From assembly GCF_032397745.1 (NCBI RefSeq), contig NZ_CP135921.1, forward strand, positions 4,266,501 to 4,330,500: a stretch of DNA of 64,000 nucleotides, read 5' to 3'. The first letter of the stretch is position 1, and each line of letters opens with the position of its first letter. The notes under the pieces are model-generated. The model made no database searches, was not told the DNA's origin, and saw only the letters and a program-made list of their open reading frames with translations. Shown one piece after another: positions 1-8,236 of this stretch. This DNA is from Bradyrhizobium prioriisuperbiae. Its GTDB lineage: Bacteria > Pseudomonadota > Alphaproteobacteria > Rhizobiales > Xanthobacteraceae. A program made the position numbers and the translations under genes.

Positions 1-35
1 GGCAGAAGGGTGACGCGGTGCTCGACGCAGCCTGA
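1..35 (+). CDS. C-terminal tail of an upstream gene (partial)
   Basis: One frame entering from the left edge (codons from base 3) reads a short tail, QKGDAVLDAA, and stops at TGA 33-35. This is just before a GGAG ribosome-binding site at 38-41 for the next gene. The tail is too short to name; the tight spacing suggests it is co-transcribed with the genes that follow. It could equally be a chance open frame. Confidence 0.3.
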   Translation, partial: QKGDAVLDAA

Positions 36-50
36 CCGGAGATGAAGGGT

Positions 51-614
51 ATGGACGCAAACTCGCACAATGGGGCCGAGAGAGCGACGCGGTTTTCCGC
101 GGCTTTATCGCGAGCGAGAACTGGGGACGACACGACCTGGCGGAGGACCACCGAGGCAGCCAATGCAGCCTATGCGACGGGTGACCTCCGCCATGCCATC
201 GACCTTTATCGTGAGGCGCTCGATGAAGCGGAACGGTTGTTCGCAGCCGCCTCGTTCTCAAGCGTGCCCGTCCCGGTCATCTACAACATCTCCTGCCACA
301 ATCTAGCTGAGATTGTCGAACGTTCGGGCGATGAAGGGGCCGCCGAAGACTTCTTGGTTAGGGCCTACGATAAGCTGCTTGCAAGCGCGGCGTCTCCTGA
401 GACGCCGCTGCCGCTCCGGCTCGATTGTGTGCGGCATTTGAAGCATGCGTTGGCACAGCTTGTTCAACACCTGCGCCGGCGGGCAGCGCCGGATGCACGA
501 ATCGCGCGCTATGTAGATACCGCGAAGACGACCGCATTCGCTGTCTTTCACGCCGCAAAACATGCCGAGATTGCAGACCTAAACTGCGATCACTGCGCCG
601 TCCGGCCATCGTGA
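51..614 (+). CDS. Hypothetical TPR-like helical protein upstream of sodB
   Basis: A 187-residue soluble protein with no signal peptide. Residues 30-110 look like tetratricopeptide-type helix pairs (AAYATGDLRHAIDLYREALDE, then YNISCHNLAEI), and the C-terminus is His/Cys-containing. I start at ATG 51 because GGAG (38-41) lies 9 nt upstream; an ATG at 42 directly abuts GGAG and would leave no spacing. It ends 38 nt before the superoxide dismutase start, so it is probably in the same transcript. In pseudomonads a small helical protein of unknown function (OrfX) precedes sodA in a Fur-regulated operon; the position here is similar, but homology is not shown. No function is assigned. Confidence 0.75.
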   Translation: MDANSHNGAERATRFSAALSRARTGDDTTWRRTTEAANAAYATGDLRHAIDLYREALDEAERLFAAASFSSVPVPVIYNISCHNLAEIVERSGDEGAAEDFLVRAYDKLLASAASPETPLPLRLDCVRHLKHALAQLVQHLRRRAAPDARIARYVDTAKTTAFAVFHAAKHAEIADLNCDHCAVRPS

Positions 615-652
615 CCGACACGGCTTAACCTCAATCGACGAAGGATACTCTC

Positions 653-1255
653 GTGTTTCAGCTTCCGACCCTGCCTTACTCCATCGATGCGCTTGCGCCC
701 TATATGTCCGCCGAGACCCTCGAATTTCATCACGGCAAACATCACAAGGCTTATGTCGACAAGCTCAACGAACTGACGGCGAATGGCCCCTATAGGGGAA
801 TGGGTCTTGAAACCATCATCAAGGCCAGCGCAGACAGACCCGCCGACCGCACGCTTTTCAATCAGGCTGGTCAGCACTGGAACCACAGTCACTTCTGGCT
901 CGGCATGAAGAAAAACGGTGGCGGCTCGATCCCGGGCAACCTTGAAAAGCAGATCGCGTCAGATTTTGGCTCAATCGAAAAATTCAAGGAAGATTTCAAG
1001 GCCGCCTGTATCGCCCAGTTCGGCAGCGGTTGGGCGTGGCTCGTCTTCGACGGTGAAAAGCTCGCTGTTACCAAAACCGGCAATGCCGATACGCCACTGA
1101 CCGAAGGCCATGCCGCATTGCTGACCTGCGACGTATGGGAACACTCCTATTACATCGACTATCGCAATCTTCGCCCGAAATACGTCGATGCGTTCCTGTC
1201 GAATCTCGTCAATTGGGAGGCTGTGACGGAGCGGTATGAACGGGCCGTTGGATAA
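653..1255 (+). CDS. sodB: Superoxide dismutase, Fe/Mn family
   Basis: A 200-residue enzyme of normal family length that converts superoxide to hydrogen peroxide and dioxygen. It is probably cytoplasmic, as there is no signal peptide. The N-terminal helical hairpin carries a ligand histidine in LEFHHGKHHKAYVDKLN. A second ligand histidine lies in the QHWNHSHFW region, and the DVWEHSYYIDYRN signature supplies the Asp and last His ligands. The FGSGWAWLV segment and the NADTPLT stretch resemble iron-type rather than manganese-type enzymes, but metal preference cannot be proven from sequence. Translation starts at GTG 653 after GAAGGA. It is probably co-transcribed with the preceding TPR-like gene. 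Confidence 0.95.
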   Translation: MFQLPTLPYSIDALAPYMSAETLEFHHGKHHKAYVDKLNELTANGPYRGMGLETIIKASADRPADRTLFNQAGQHWNHSHFWLGMKKNGGGSIPGNLEKQIASDFGSIEKFKEDFKAACIAQFGSGWAWLVFDGEKLAVTKTGNADTPLTEGHAALLTCDVWEHSYYIDYRNLRPKYVDAFLSNLVNWEAVTERYERAVG

Positions 1256-1337
1256 TTCGGACATCTCCGGCAGACCATAGGAAATAGAGAAGCTAGTCAC
1301 GGTTCTGGTGCGACCCGGAATAACGCAAGACGGTAGA

Positions 1338-2435
1338 ATGAATCTCGATGCAATGTTCGATCATGCTGCGGCCGGTACCGCGCCGATCGCGTCGATTAGC
1401 ATTCGACGGCCTGACGACTGGCATGTGCATCTGCGCGATGGCGCGTTGTTAAGAGCGATTCTGCCGTTCACGGCCGCTCAATTCGCGCGGGGCAATATCA
1501 TGCCGAATCTCACGCCGCCGGTGACGACGCCTGCCGCCGCCAAGGCGTATCGTGAACGTATCCTGGCCGCGCGGCCGGCCGGCTCGGATTTCCAGCCGTT
1601 GATGACTTGCTACCTGACCGACGCGACCATGCATGACGAGATTGAGCGAGGCTACGCCGAAGGCATATGGATCGCAGCCAAGCTCTATCCCGCCGGGGCG
1701 ACGACGAACGCCCACCACGGCGTCACCGACATCCCGGCGCTGTCTCCCGTGCTGGAGCGCATGGAAAAGATCGGGATGCCGGTCCTGATCCACGGCGAGT
1801 CGACCGATCCGGAAATCGACATCTTCGACCGCGAGGCAGTCTTCATGGAGCAAAGCCTGTTTCCACTACTAAAGCGACACCCAGGACTCAAGGTCGTGAT
1901 CGAACATGCCACCATGGCGGAGACGCTGGATATCGTACGTGCCCATTCGCTGCGGATGGCCGCGACGATCACGCCGCATCACCTCGTCATCAACCGCACG
2001 TCGATTTTCCAAGGCGGATTGCAGCCGCATCTGTATTGTCTGCCAGTCGCCAAGCGCGAGCGGCATCGCGTGGCCTTGCGCAAGGCCGCAACGTCCGGCG
2101 AGAGTTGTTTCTTCATCGGGACCGACACGGCGCCCCATCTACGCTCACGAAAAGAAGCCGAATGCTGCGCGGCCGGTGTATTCGGCGGCGCGACTGCACT
2201 ACAAACGTACGTTCACGTCTTTGACGAGGAAGGCGCGCTGGACCATTTCGAAGCGTTTGCGTCCCTGAATGGCGCCCGCTTCTATGGGCTTGCGCCTAAC
2301 GCGGGCACCCTTGTGCTTGAGCGACGTGAATGCCGTGTCATGCCAACAGTACCGATAGATAATGATGAGGTCGTCGTATTTCGAGGCGGCGTCACCTTGC
2401 CATGGTCTATCGGGCTCGTCACAGTGGCAGATTGA
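1338..2435 (+). CDS. pyrC: Dihydroorotase (class II, PyrC)
   Basis: About 365 residues. It catalyses the reversible cyclisation of N-carbamoyl-aspartate to dihydroorotate, the third step of pyrimidine synthesis. The metal-binding HxH is at 29-31 (DDWHVHLRDG). The carbamylated lysine is in AKLYPAGATTN, followed by ligand histidines in IHGE and IEHATM, and by the catalytic aspartate in GTDTAPH. This is the single-domain, aspartate-transcarbamoylase-independent class. An in-frame GTG at 1308 would add ten residues; I prefer ATG 1338 because E. coli PyrC begins only 10-15 residues before the RRPDDWH motif. It stands alone downstream of sodB with an 82-nt gap. Confidence 0.95.
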   Translation: MNLDAMFDHAAAGTAPIASISIRRPDDWHVHLRDGALLRAILPFTAAQFARGNIMPNLTPPVTTPAAAKAYRERILAARPAGSDFQPLMTCYLTDATMHDEIERGYAEGIWIAAKLYPAGATTNAHHGVTDIPALSPVLERMEKIGMPVLIHGESTDPEIDIFDREAVFMEQSLFPLLKRHPGLKVVIEHATMAETLDIVRAHSLRMAATITPHHLVINRTSIFQGGLQPHLYCLPVAKRERHRVALRKAATSGESCFFIGTDTAPHLRSRKEAECCAAGVFGGATALQTYVHVFDEEGALDHFEAFASLNGARFYGLAPNAGTLVLERRECRVMPTVPIDNDEVVVFRGGVTLPWSIGLVTVAD

Positions 2436-3028
2436 CCAGATCGTTCAGATGACGGAACACCCTGACGTCGTCAGCTTGCACAAGCGAGGAGCAAAATCAG
2501 GGTCACGCCGTCTGTCGAATGATGAAAAGACCGGAGAATGTCGGCTACCCGAAAATCAAAAGTTATAGCCGAATCGGAGAACCGCCTGCGCGCGTTCGAA
2601 ATTGCTCAGATCGAGTGAGGTGAAGGTGGCGTGTGATGTCCGGCCCCATACCTGAAGGCCCCACGCGGCAGCCATCCACGCGCGGTCGTTGAACTTCATG
2701 TAAAAGGTCGGCCCGACGAACAGGGCCTGGCCGCTGAGCGCGTCCAGCCCTAGACCGACCGCCGTCACATTGCGTCTTTTTTGGGGCGCACGAAGATGTG
2801 CCTTGCGCTCCGATCAGCCTCGTTATTGCCAACTTCGCCCGGCACTTAGACGCCTGTGGGTAGTGCGCTTGCGACCTGTTTACGGATCCTTGGGGACTTA
2901 ATCGGCATTTAACTAAAACTCGCGTTAATGGCGCTTCGCCGCTTGGCCGCGCGCCTGGATCGATGAATCCAGGCCTGCGTGAGAGGCCTGCGCATCGACA
3001 CATGATGGACTGACTGAGAGCGAGGGGA
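2436..3028. other. 593-nt gap between pyrC and the DUF2778 gene
   Basis: No intact gene. On the minus strand it holds a relic of an outer-membrane protein (2556-2768). The rest, 2770-3028, is less GC-rich (for example around 2880-2930) and presumably carries the promoter of the rightward gene at 3029, which has a GAGCGAGGGG ribosome-binding region directly upstream. Confidence 0.6.
2556..2768 (-). pseudogene. C-terminal fragment of an outer-membrane barrel protein
   Basis: A 70-codon open frame reading toward the left, ending in the sequence ERAQAVLRFGYNF. The terminal phenylalanine after an alternating hydrophobic strand is the outer-membrane sorting signature. VGPTFYMKFNDRAWMAAAW looks like another barrel strand. 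No signal peptide or N-terminal barrel could be found upstream; the strand above 2768 runs into stops in all frames. I read this as the surviving end of a degraded gene rather than a short functional protein. Confidence 0.55.
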
Positions 3029-4192
3029 ATGACGGACGGGGTGGCTACACTGGGACATTTTCCGGCAGACGATCGGGGTCGTGTCTCTCGGAAAACTCTT
3101 CCCTTCATCGTGCTTGGTGTGGCCGCGTTCGCATTCGGCACTGCGATGGGCGTGTGGAACTCCGCCTCCGATGATGCCGCCGTCGACGAGGCCGCGATCG
3201 AAAGCACCGATACCGCGCCCGCCACCACCGCCAGCTTCGGTGAATCCCGTATCGCCAAAAGCTTCGGCGCCCTGGCGCCCCGCGCCAACACGGTTGCAAA
3301 GACAATCGCAAGGCCGGCTGCCGCCAAATATCCCTATGTCGCGCTGTTCTTCGATCCCGGCTTTGCCAGGGGATCCGCGGTCGCGTTCTCGCAGACAGCT
3401 CCGGTGACGCCGGACTATCCGCTGAGTCCGAAGACGACCATGGCCCGGAATCAGAAGGTCCGGGTGCCCAATGTCGACATTTCGCTGGCCAGCATTCCGG
3501 AGCCGGATACGCTCTTGCCGCTGCCGGCCCAGCCGGCGCCGCAACTGGCGCTGAGCGTTCCGATGCCGCGCTCGCGTCCCGCCGACATGCGGCTGCCGGC
3601 GAGTGACGGACCGTCGCGCCAGGACGTCGCCAAAGAGATTGCGCAGCTGAACAACAAGACCTCCGTGGTCGCCACGTTGTCGCCGGACAAGCGCACCCTG
3701 CTGCAGAAACTGTTCGGCCAGCCGGAGACGGGTCCCGTGCTCGCTTACGCCGGCCCTGATGGCGGCATCCTGTCCAACGGCGACAGCGCCACGCCCGGAA
3801 AATTGCCGTCGCTGGATCAGCAGACCGCCGTCTACGATATCTCCGCGCGCACCGTATACATGCCCGACGGCAGCAAACTCGAAGCGCATTCCGGGCTCGG
3901 CAGCCTGTTGGACGATCCGCAACACGTGCATGTCCGCATGCGCGGCGCCACGCCGCCCGCGCTCTATGACCTGACCATGCGCGAGCGGCTGTTCCACGGC
4001 GTGCAGGCGTTGCGTCTGAGCCCGGTCGGCAGCGACGTGTTCGGGCGCACGGGCCTTCTTGCCCACACCTACATGCTCGGCCCGAACGGCGACTCCAACG
4101 GCTGCGTGTCGTTCAAGAACTACGAGACCTTCCTGCGCGCCTACCAGAACGGCAAGGTGAAGCGCCTGGCCGTGGTGGCGCGGCTCAGCTGA
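3029..4192 (+). CDS. DUF2778 / Tlde1-like L,D-transpeptidase-fold protein
   Basis: 387 residues. An N-terminal membrane anchor (about residues 24-42, LPFIVLGVAAFAFGTAMGVW) is followed by a long, low-complexity Ala/Pro-rich linker to about residue 235. A C-terminal DUF2778 domain then spans about 265-380. The domain keeps HTYMLGPNGDSNGCVSF, with the histidine and cysteine expected of the L,D-transpeptidase-like active site. Tlde1 proteins of this family cut or exchange peptidoglycan stems as type VI effectors, whereas anchored copies in rhizobia are of unknown role. No type VI genes or immunity protein are visible nearby, so a housekeeping envelope role is as likely as a toxin role. GAGCGAGGGG precedes ATG 3029. 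Confidence 0.85.
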   Translation: MTDGVATLGHFPADDRGRVSRKTLPFIVLGVAAFAFGTAMGVWNSASDDAAVDEAAIESTDTAPATTASFGESRIAKSFGALAPRANTVAKTIARPAAAKYPYVALFFDPGFARGSAVAFSQTAPVTPDYPLSPKTTMARNQKVRVPNVDISLASIPEPDTLLPLPAQPAPQLALSVPMPRSRPADMRLPASDGPSRQDVAKEIAQLNNKTSVVATLSPDKRTLLQKLFGQPETGPVLAYAGPDGGILSNGDSATPGKLPSLDQQTAVYDISARTVYMPDGSKLEAHSGLGSLLDDPQHVHVRMRGATPPALYDLTMRERLFHGVQALRLSPVGSDVFGRTGLLAHTYMLGPNGDSNGCVSFKNYETFLRAYQNGKVKRLAVVARLS

Positions 4193-4204
4193 TCATCTCT
4201 ATGA

Positions 4205-4525
4205 TCATGGGGTGTCGCGTTTCGATGTGGCAGTCCAGGCGCGATCGCGGATGACATTGCAAACCTGCACCCGGTAGTTGCTGAAGAAGCTTTCGATGCC
4301 GCGTCGCTTGGCTTGCGCATGCTCGGCGTGAAGGCTCCATTCACGCAGCGCGCTCTCCGTCTCGAACTCGACGACCGTCACGCGCTCGCCGTCCTCCGCA
4401 ACAAAACCCTTATGGGAAATGTAGCCTGGAATTGTCTGCGCCAGTTCGCTCATTCGCTTGGCCATCGGGGCATAATCTTCCAGGACATCCGGGTTCAGCC
4501 TGGAACGAAACAACGTCACGATCAT
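4205..4525 (-). CDS. Antibiotic biosynthesis monooxygenase (ABM) domain protein
   Basis: A 106-residue single-domain protein starting MIVTLFRSRLNPD. It has the ABM ferredoxin-like pattern: a first strand, the helix MAKRMSELAQTIPGYI, then GERVTVVEFETESALREW. Members are small quinol or haem-degrading oxygenases or simply stress proteins, so the substrate cannot be predicted. The start at 4525 is fixed by AAGGAG (4535-4540), 9 nt upstream. The frame is open further upstream, but those codons overlap the DUF1127 gene. It is the second gene of a short leftward pair. Confidence 0.85.
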   Translation of the reverse strand: MIVTLFRSRLNPDVLEDYAPMAKRMSELAQTIPGYISHKGFVAEDGERVTVVEFETESALREWSLHAEHAQAKRRGIESFFSNYRVQVCNVIRDRAWTATSKRDTP

Positions 4526-4907
4526 AGACCACGTCTCCTTTGTCATGCTGTTTGGCGATCGGCTGGCGGCTGTCGGTGAATTGGCTGCCCGGTCGCTCGC
4601 GCACCCGCGCATCGATTTCCGAGCGGCTCACCGCAATATCCTTCAGTTCCAGGTCGCCCAATGCGTGCAGTTCGGCAGCCGCGCGCCGTTCGCAGCGCTG
4701 GCGGCGCCAGCCGCGCAACTTGCGCCGCACCGCGCGGATCAGGATCGCGGTCCATCCGCCGAATGCGTTGCGGATCGCCGCTGCCTGCTCGGCGCGGGCG
4801 CGCCTGATCACGCCCGCCTTCCACACGGTCCATTCCTCCGGCGACAGCGCGCAGGGATTCGGCGGACTCTGATCGGAGCGATGCACGAACAGCAAGCGGG
4901 CCTCCAT
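4410..4907 (-). CDS. DUF1127 (YjiS-like) protein with C-terminal extension overlapping the next gene
   Basis: 165 residues. Residues 10-50 resemble an acidic-basic linker (LSPEEWTVWKAGVIRRARAEQ). Residues 60-110 hold the Arg-rich DUF1127 helix pair ending LGDLELKDIAVSRSEID. Such proteins usually stop 10-20 residues later, but this frame continues about 55 residues and overlaps the first 116 nt of the ABM gene. The tail (KQHDKGDVVYDRD onward) looks like out-of-frame reading of that gene, so a 1-nt frameshift or a lost stop is possible. DUF1127 proteins with such Arg-rich helices are linked to RNA binding and phosphate/carbon control in other alphaproteobacteria. It is divergent from a LysR gene. 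Confidence 0.7.
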   Translation of the reverse strand: MEARLLFVHRSDQSPPNPCALSPEEWTVWKAGVIRRARAEQAAAIRNAFGGWTAILIRAVRRKLRGWRRQRCERRAAAELHALGDLELKDIAVSRSEIDARVRERPGSQFTDSRQPIAKQHDKGDVVYDRDVVSFQAEPGCPGRLCPDGQANERTGADNSRLHFP

Positions 4908-4965
4908 GAGATCCGGCGCGATCGCGCCGGCGTTTTGCCATGGAGGGTAGTTTACGCTTCGCTAG

Positions 4966-4994
4966 ATATCTCATAAAATGAATAATTATGATAT
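4966..4994. promoter_or_regulatory. AT-rich imperfect inverted repeat, candidate LysR operator
   Basis: ATATCTCATAA and TTATGATAT face each other across about 9 nt in the only AT-rich stretch of the 140-nt gap between the DUF1127 gene (leftward) and the LysR gene (rightward). LysR proteins commonly bind T-N11-A dyads in such divergent promoters. The operator assignment is inferred from position and symmetry. Confidence 0.45.
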
Positions 4995-5047
4995 TATGCA
5001 TCTTTAAAAAAGAAGTACCGCAGAAGCGGTGGCTTCGGGAGCGCACG

Positions 5048-5938
5048 ATGGATCTGGCAGCGTTGAAAATATTCGTCGCCGTGGTGCGCGAGGGCAGCGT
5101 GACCGGCGCGGCGAAGCGCCTGCATCGCGTGCAGTCCAACGTCACCACGCGGATCCGCCAGCTCGAGCAGGATCTCGGCGTTGCGTTGTTCATCCGGGAG
5201 GGCAAGCGGCTGCATCTGGCACCCGAAGGGCAATTGCTGCTCGACTATGCGGACCGGCTGCTGGCGCTGGCGGATGAGGCGCGTGCGGCGATGCAGGATC
5301 CGCGGCCGCGCGGCGTGCTGCGGCTCGGCTCCATGGAAAGCACCGCGGCGGTGCGGCTGCCAGAGCCGCTCAACCGCTACCACCAGCTTTATCCCGATGT
5401 GACGCTCGAACTGCACATCGGCAATCCGCAAGTGCTGGGGTCGGCGATCCTCGCCGGAGAACTCGACGCCGCGCTGGTGGCGGAGCCGATTGCCGACGGG
5501 CCGTTCGACAAGGTCGCGGTGTTCGAGGAGGAGCCGGTGATCGTCGCGGCGGCCGGCCGATCCGGCCGCAAGGATGCGCTGCCGCGCACCATGATCGCCT
5601 TCGAGCCCGGCTGCCCGCACCGCGCGCGGCTGGAGAACTGGTTCGCCCAGCGCGGCGAGATGCCAGAGCGCATCATCGAGCTGGGCTCCTATCACGCGAT
5701 GTTGGGTTGCGTGGCCGCGGGAATGGGCATCGCCTTGCTGCCGAAAAGCGTGCTCGCCACGTTTCCGGACAATATGCGGCTGCAGGTTCACAAGCTGCCG
5801 CAGGGAGAAAACCGTGTCGACACTGTGATGATCTGGCGCAAGGGTGGGGGCTCGCCGAAGATTCTTGCGCTGCAGAAGGTCTTGAGCGAGGGAAAACCGG
5901 CCGGGCGTGGTGGCCGCCGAAAGACCCAGGGGGTTTGA
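5048..5938 (+). CDS. LysR family transcriptional regulator
   Basis: 296 residues. The N-terminal winged helix-turn-helix occupies residues 1-60 (LKIFVAVVREGSVTGAAKRL, then VQSNVTTRIRQLEQDLG). A linker helix is followed by a LysR substrate-binding domain at about 88-290 (RLGSMESTAAVRLPEPL onward). I start at ATG 5048 (MDLAALKIF), the canonical position with GGGAG upstream; an ATG at 4988 would add 20 atypical residues. It is divergent from the DUF1127-ABM pair, which is the likeliest target, together with its own promoter. The effector is unknown. Confidence 0.9.
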   Translation: MDLAALKIFVAVVREGSVTGAAKRLHRVQSNVTTRIRQLEQDLGVALFIREGKRLHLAPEGQLLLDYADRLLALADEARAAMQDPRPRGVLRLGSMESTAAVRLPEPLNRYHQLYPDVTLELHIGNPQVLGSAILAGELDAALVAEPIADGPFDKVAVFEEEPVIVAAAGRSGRKDALPRTMIAFEPGCPHRARLENWFAQRGEMPERIIELGSYHAMLGCVAAGMGIALLPKSVLATFPDNMRLQVHKLPQGENRVDTVMIWRKGGGSPKILALQKVLSEGKPAGRGGRRKTQGV

Positions 5939-6016
5939 GCCTTTAAGGGCTTTGAGTCTTTACAACCTGTGCGAATTGCGCGAACAGGCGAAAGCGTCGC
6001 AGGCGAGAGTTCCGCG

Positions 6017-6319
6017 ATGCCACGCGATGTTGACGAACGGAGATCGCGGTTACAAAGTTCGATCCAGGAGGGAGCAGGACTCGCAGCGCGAATGGCTAAA
6101 CTGATCCCGTTTGATGCGTCCATCGCCATGCGCCTCAAGGCCGTCGATGCCGCGCGTCGCGCCCGCGCGCTGCCGGTCGGGCCGGAGCGCAACGAGTTGC
6201 GGCAACTGGCGCTCGCCTACAAGGCGCTTGCCGACAACGAAGCCTGGCTCGCTGGCGCCCGTGCCGGGGCGCGCCGCCGGCGCATGACCCGCCGCCTCCC
6301 GTCGGATGACGAGGCATAA
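6017..6319 (+). CDS. Small conserved hypothetical helical protein
   Basis: About 100 residues (from ATG 6017) or 75 residues if the start is ATG 6092 (MAKLIPFDASIAMRLKAVD). The core, KAVDAARRARALPVGPERNE followed by LRQLALAYKALADNEAWL, is amphipathic helix, and the tail is very basic (ARAGARRRRMTRRL). No signal peptide or known motif. The short core starting MAKLIPFD looks like a protein family of rhizobia with no assigned role. An AGGAGG at 6065-6070 is rather far from 6092, so the start is unsettled. Confidence 0.55.
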   Translation: MPRDVDERRSRLQSSIQEGAGLAARMAKLIPFDASIAMRLKAVDAARRARALPVGPERNELRQLALAYKALADNEAWLAGARAGARRRRMTRRLPSDDEA

Positions 6320-6352
6320 ACGCAAGGCGGCATCGTCAGCCGACTGGCTGCC

Positions 6353-7003
6353 TCAGCCCTTCCACGGCGACTGCCGGATCACGCTGCAGAAATTCCCCGG
6401 CATGAAGCCGTGCTCCTTGTCCTTGATCACGTCGGCCTTGACGTTGCCGAACGTCGTGTCCGGCTTGTGCTTGATGCCGTCATAGAACGCCTGGATGATG
6501 TCGTCCTTGAAGTGCGGCGTGCGCGGATGTGCGTGCACCACCGCCTCGCGCTCAGTGTCGCTGTACGCGTGATAGGTGAGGCCGAGCACGTCCATCTCGA
6601 CGCCGGCGGTGACCAGCGCCACCACCGGATGCATGTGCTGGGGAATACCTGGCGTGGTGTGCAGGGCGATGGCGGTCCACACCGTGTCGATATCGGTTTG
6701 CGCGATGCCGCGGCTTTTGAGGAAATCCCGCGCGGCGTTGGCGCCGTCGACCTCGAAACGTTCGTTGGGGCTGGAGTGCTGGTGCGTCAGGCCCATGTCG
6801 TGAAACATCGCGCCGGTATAGAGCAGCTCCGGATCGAACTTGAGCCCGCGATGCTTGCCGGCCAGCGCGCCGAAATAATACACCCGGCTGGAATGGTGGA
6901 ACAAAAGCGACGAGGCGGTGTCGCGCACCAGCTGCGTCACCTCGCGGGCCAGCTGGCTGTCGGGGATTTTCACTCCGTCGATGGAAGGCAATGTCGTGCT
7001 CAT
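6353..7003 (-). CDS. HD-domain metal-dependent hydrolase
   Basis: 216 residues from ATG 7003. Metal ligands are visible as FHHSSRVYYF (first His), GAMFHDMGL (the HD pair) and a later TAIALHTTPGI histidine. The layout resembles the HD proteins related to yeast Ddi2/cyanamide hydratase more than nucleotide phosphohydrolases, but substrate cannot be read from sequence. In-frame codons upstream of 7003 carry no ribosome-binding site and look untranslated. It is divergent from the GlxA-type regulator at 7128, which could control it. Confidence 0.85.
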   Translation of the reverse strand: MSTTLPSIDGVKIPDSQLAREVTQLVRDTASSLLFHHSSRVYYFGALAGKHRGLKFDPELLYTGAMFHDMGLTHQHSSPNERFEVDGANAARDFLKSRGIAQTDIDTVWTAIALHTTPGIPQHMHPVVALVTAGVEMDVLGLTYHAYSDTEREAVVHAHPRTPHFKDDIIQAFYDGIKHKPDTTFGNVKADVIKDKEHGFMPGNFCSVIRQSPWKG

Positions 7004-7127
7004 GGCCGGATGTCCTGGTTGCGGTGGCGATGACGACAAAGTGCGTCCGGCCGCCGTTGTCTTCAATTGACGTAACACGTCGATTTCTGCCATTGTCTGG
7101 CGAACCCGGACACCCGCGGACAAAACG

Positions 7128-8141
7128 ATGCGCCCAGCAAGACCTTCCGTGAGACCGGCCAAAAGCATGGCCCGGCCGGTGCGAACCGTCGCCATCCTGG
7201 CGCCGCCCGGGGTGCAGTTGCTGGACGTCTGCGGCCCGCTCGACGTGTTCGCCGAAGCGAATACGCAGGCGGGGCGCGAGGCCTATCGGCTGCTGGTGAT
7301 CGCCAGCAGCCGAGGTCCCGTCACCAGCTCATCGGGTGCGCGGCTGATGGCGGATCACACCATCGGCGATGAGATTGCAGCGACCATCGACACGCTTCTG
7401 GTCGCAGGTTCGCCCCACGCGCCCGATGTGCGGCTTGCGGCTCCTGCGCTGCAGTGGCTGCGCACGACCGCGCTGGCCGCACGGCGTTACGGCTCGGTGT
7501 GCAGTGGGGCGTTCTTCCTCGCGGCCGCCGGCCTTTTGAATGGCCGCCGGGTCGCCACCCACTGGGCGGTGGCCGAACGGCTGGCAGCGATCCATCCGTC
7601 GGTGAAAATCGACGAGGACGCGATTTATGTGCGTGACGGCAAGCTGCGCACCGCCGCCGGTGTCACCGCCGGGCTCGATCTCGCGCTGGCGCTGGTCGAG
7701 GAAGATCTGGGCCGCGAACTGGCCAAGCGGGTCGCCGCGCAACTCGTGATGTTCTTCAAGCGCCCCGGTGGCCAGATGCAGTTCAGCCGCAAGGGCGAGG
7801 CGGCGCTGGCCGGCCGCTCGGCGTTGCAGGAGGTGCAGCGCTTCATCGCCGCCAATCCGGCCGCGGACCATGGCGTGCCGGCGCTGGCCGCGCGTTTGGG
7901 CCTGAGCCCGCGGCATTTCGCCCGGCTGTTTCGCCATGAGATCGGCATCACCCCCGCCGCCTGGGTCGAGCAGGCCCGCGTTGCCGCAGCGCGGCGGCTG
8001 CTGGAGGCCGGCCAGGAGGCGCCCAAGCAGGTGGCGGCGCTGTGCGGCTTCACGGACGCCGACACCCTGCGCCGGGCCTTCATGCGCCAGGTTGGCGTCT
8101 CCCCCGCCGATTACCGCAGGCAGTTTGCGCGGGCGGCGTGA
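7128..8141 (+). CDS. GlxA-type AraC regulator with DJ-1/PfpI domain
   Basis: 337 residues; an alternative start at ATG 7167 (MARPVRTVAIL) shortens it by 13. Residues 17-180 form a class I amidotransferase-like (DJ-1/PfpI) sensing domain with the CSGAFFLAAAGLL nucleophile-elbow segment. Residues 230-335 hold two AraC helix-turn-helix motifs (VPALAARLGLSPRHFARLF; QVAALCGFTDADTLRRAF). Relatives control arginine, choline or glycine betaine catabolism, but the ligand here is unknown. It is transcribed away from the HD hydrolase, 124 nt apart. Confidence 0.9.
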   Translation: MRPARPSVRPAKSMARPVRTVAILAPPGVQLLDVCGPLDVFAEANTQAGREAYRLLVIASSRGPVTSSSGARLMADHTIGDEIAATIDTLLVAGSPHAPDVRLAAPALQWLRTTALAARRYGSVCSGAFFLAAAGLLNGRRVATHWAVAERLAAIHPSVKIDEDAIYVRDGKLRTAAGVTAGLDLALALVEEDLGRELAKRVAAQLVMFFKRPGGQMQFSRKGEAALAGRSALQEVQRFIAANPAADHGVPALAARLGLSPRHFARLFRHEIGITPAAWVEQARVAAARRLLEAGQEAPKQVAALCGFTDADTLRRAFMRQVGVSPADYRRQFARAA

Positions 8142-8236
8142 CGGCCACGCCACAGTCGCCGGAGCTGAACCAAAATCCGGCTTGCACGATTGCAACGATG
8201 CCTTAGATAGCAACGGGGCAGGGGGCAAACAGGCGT

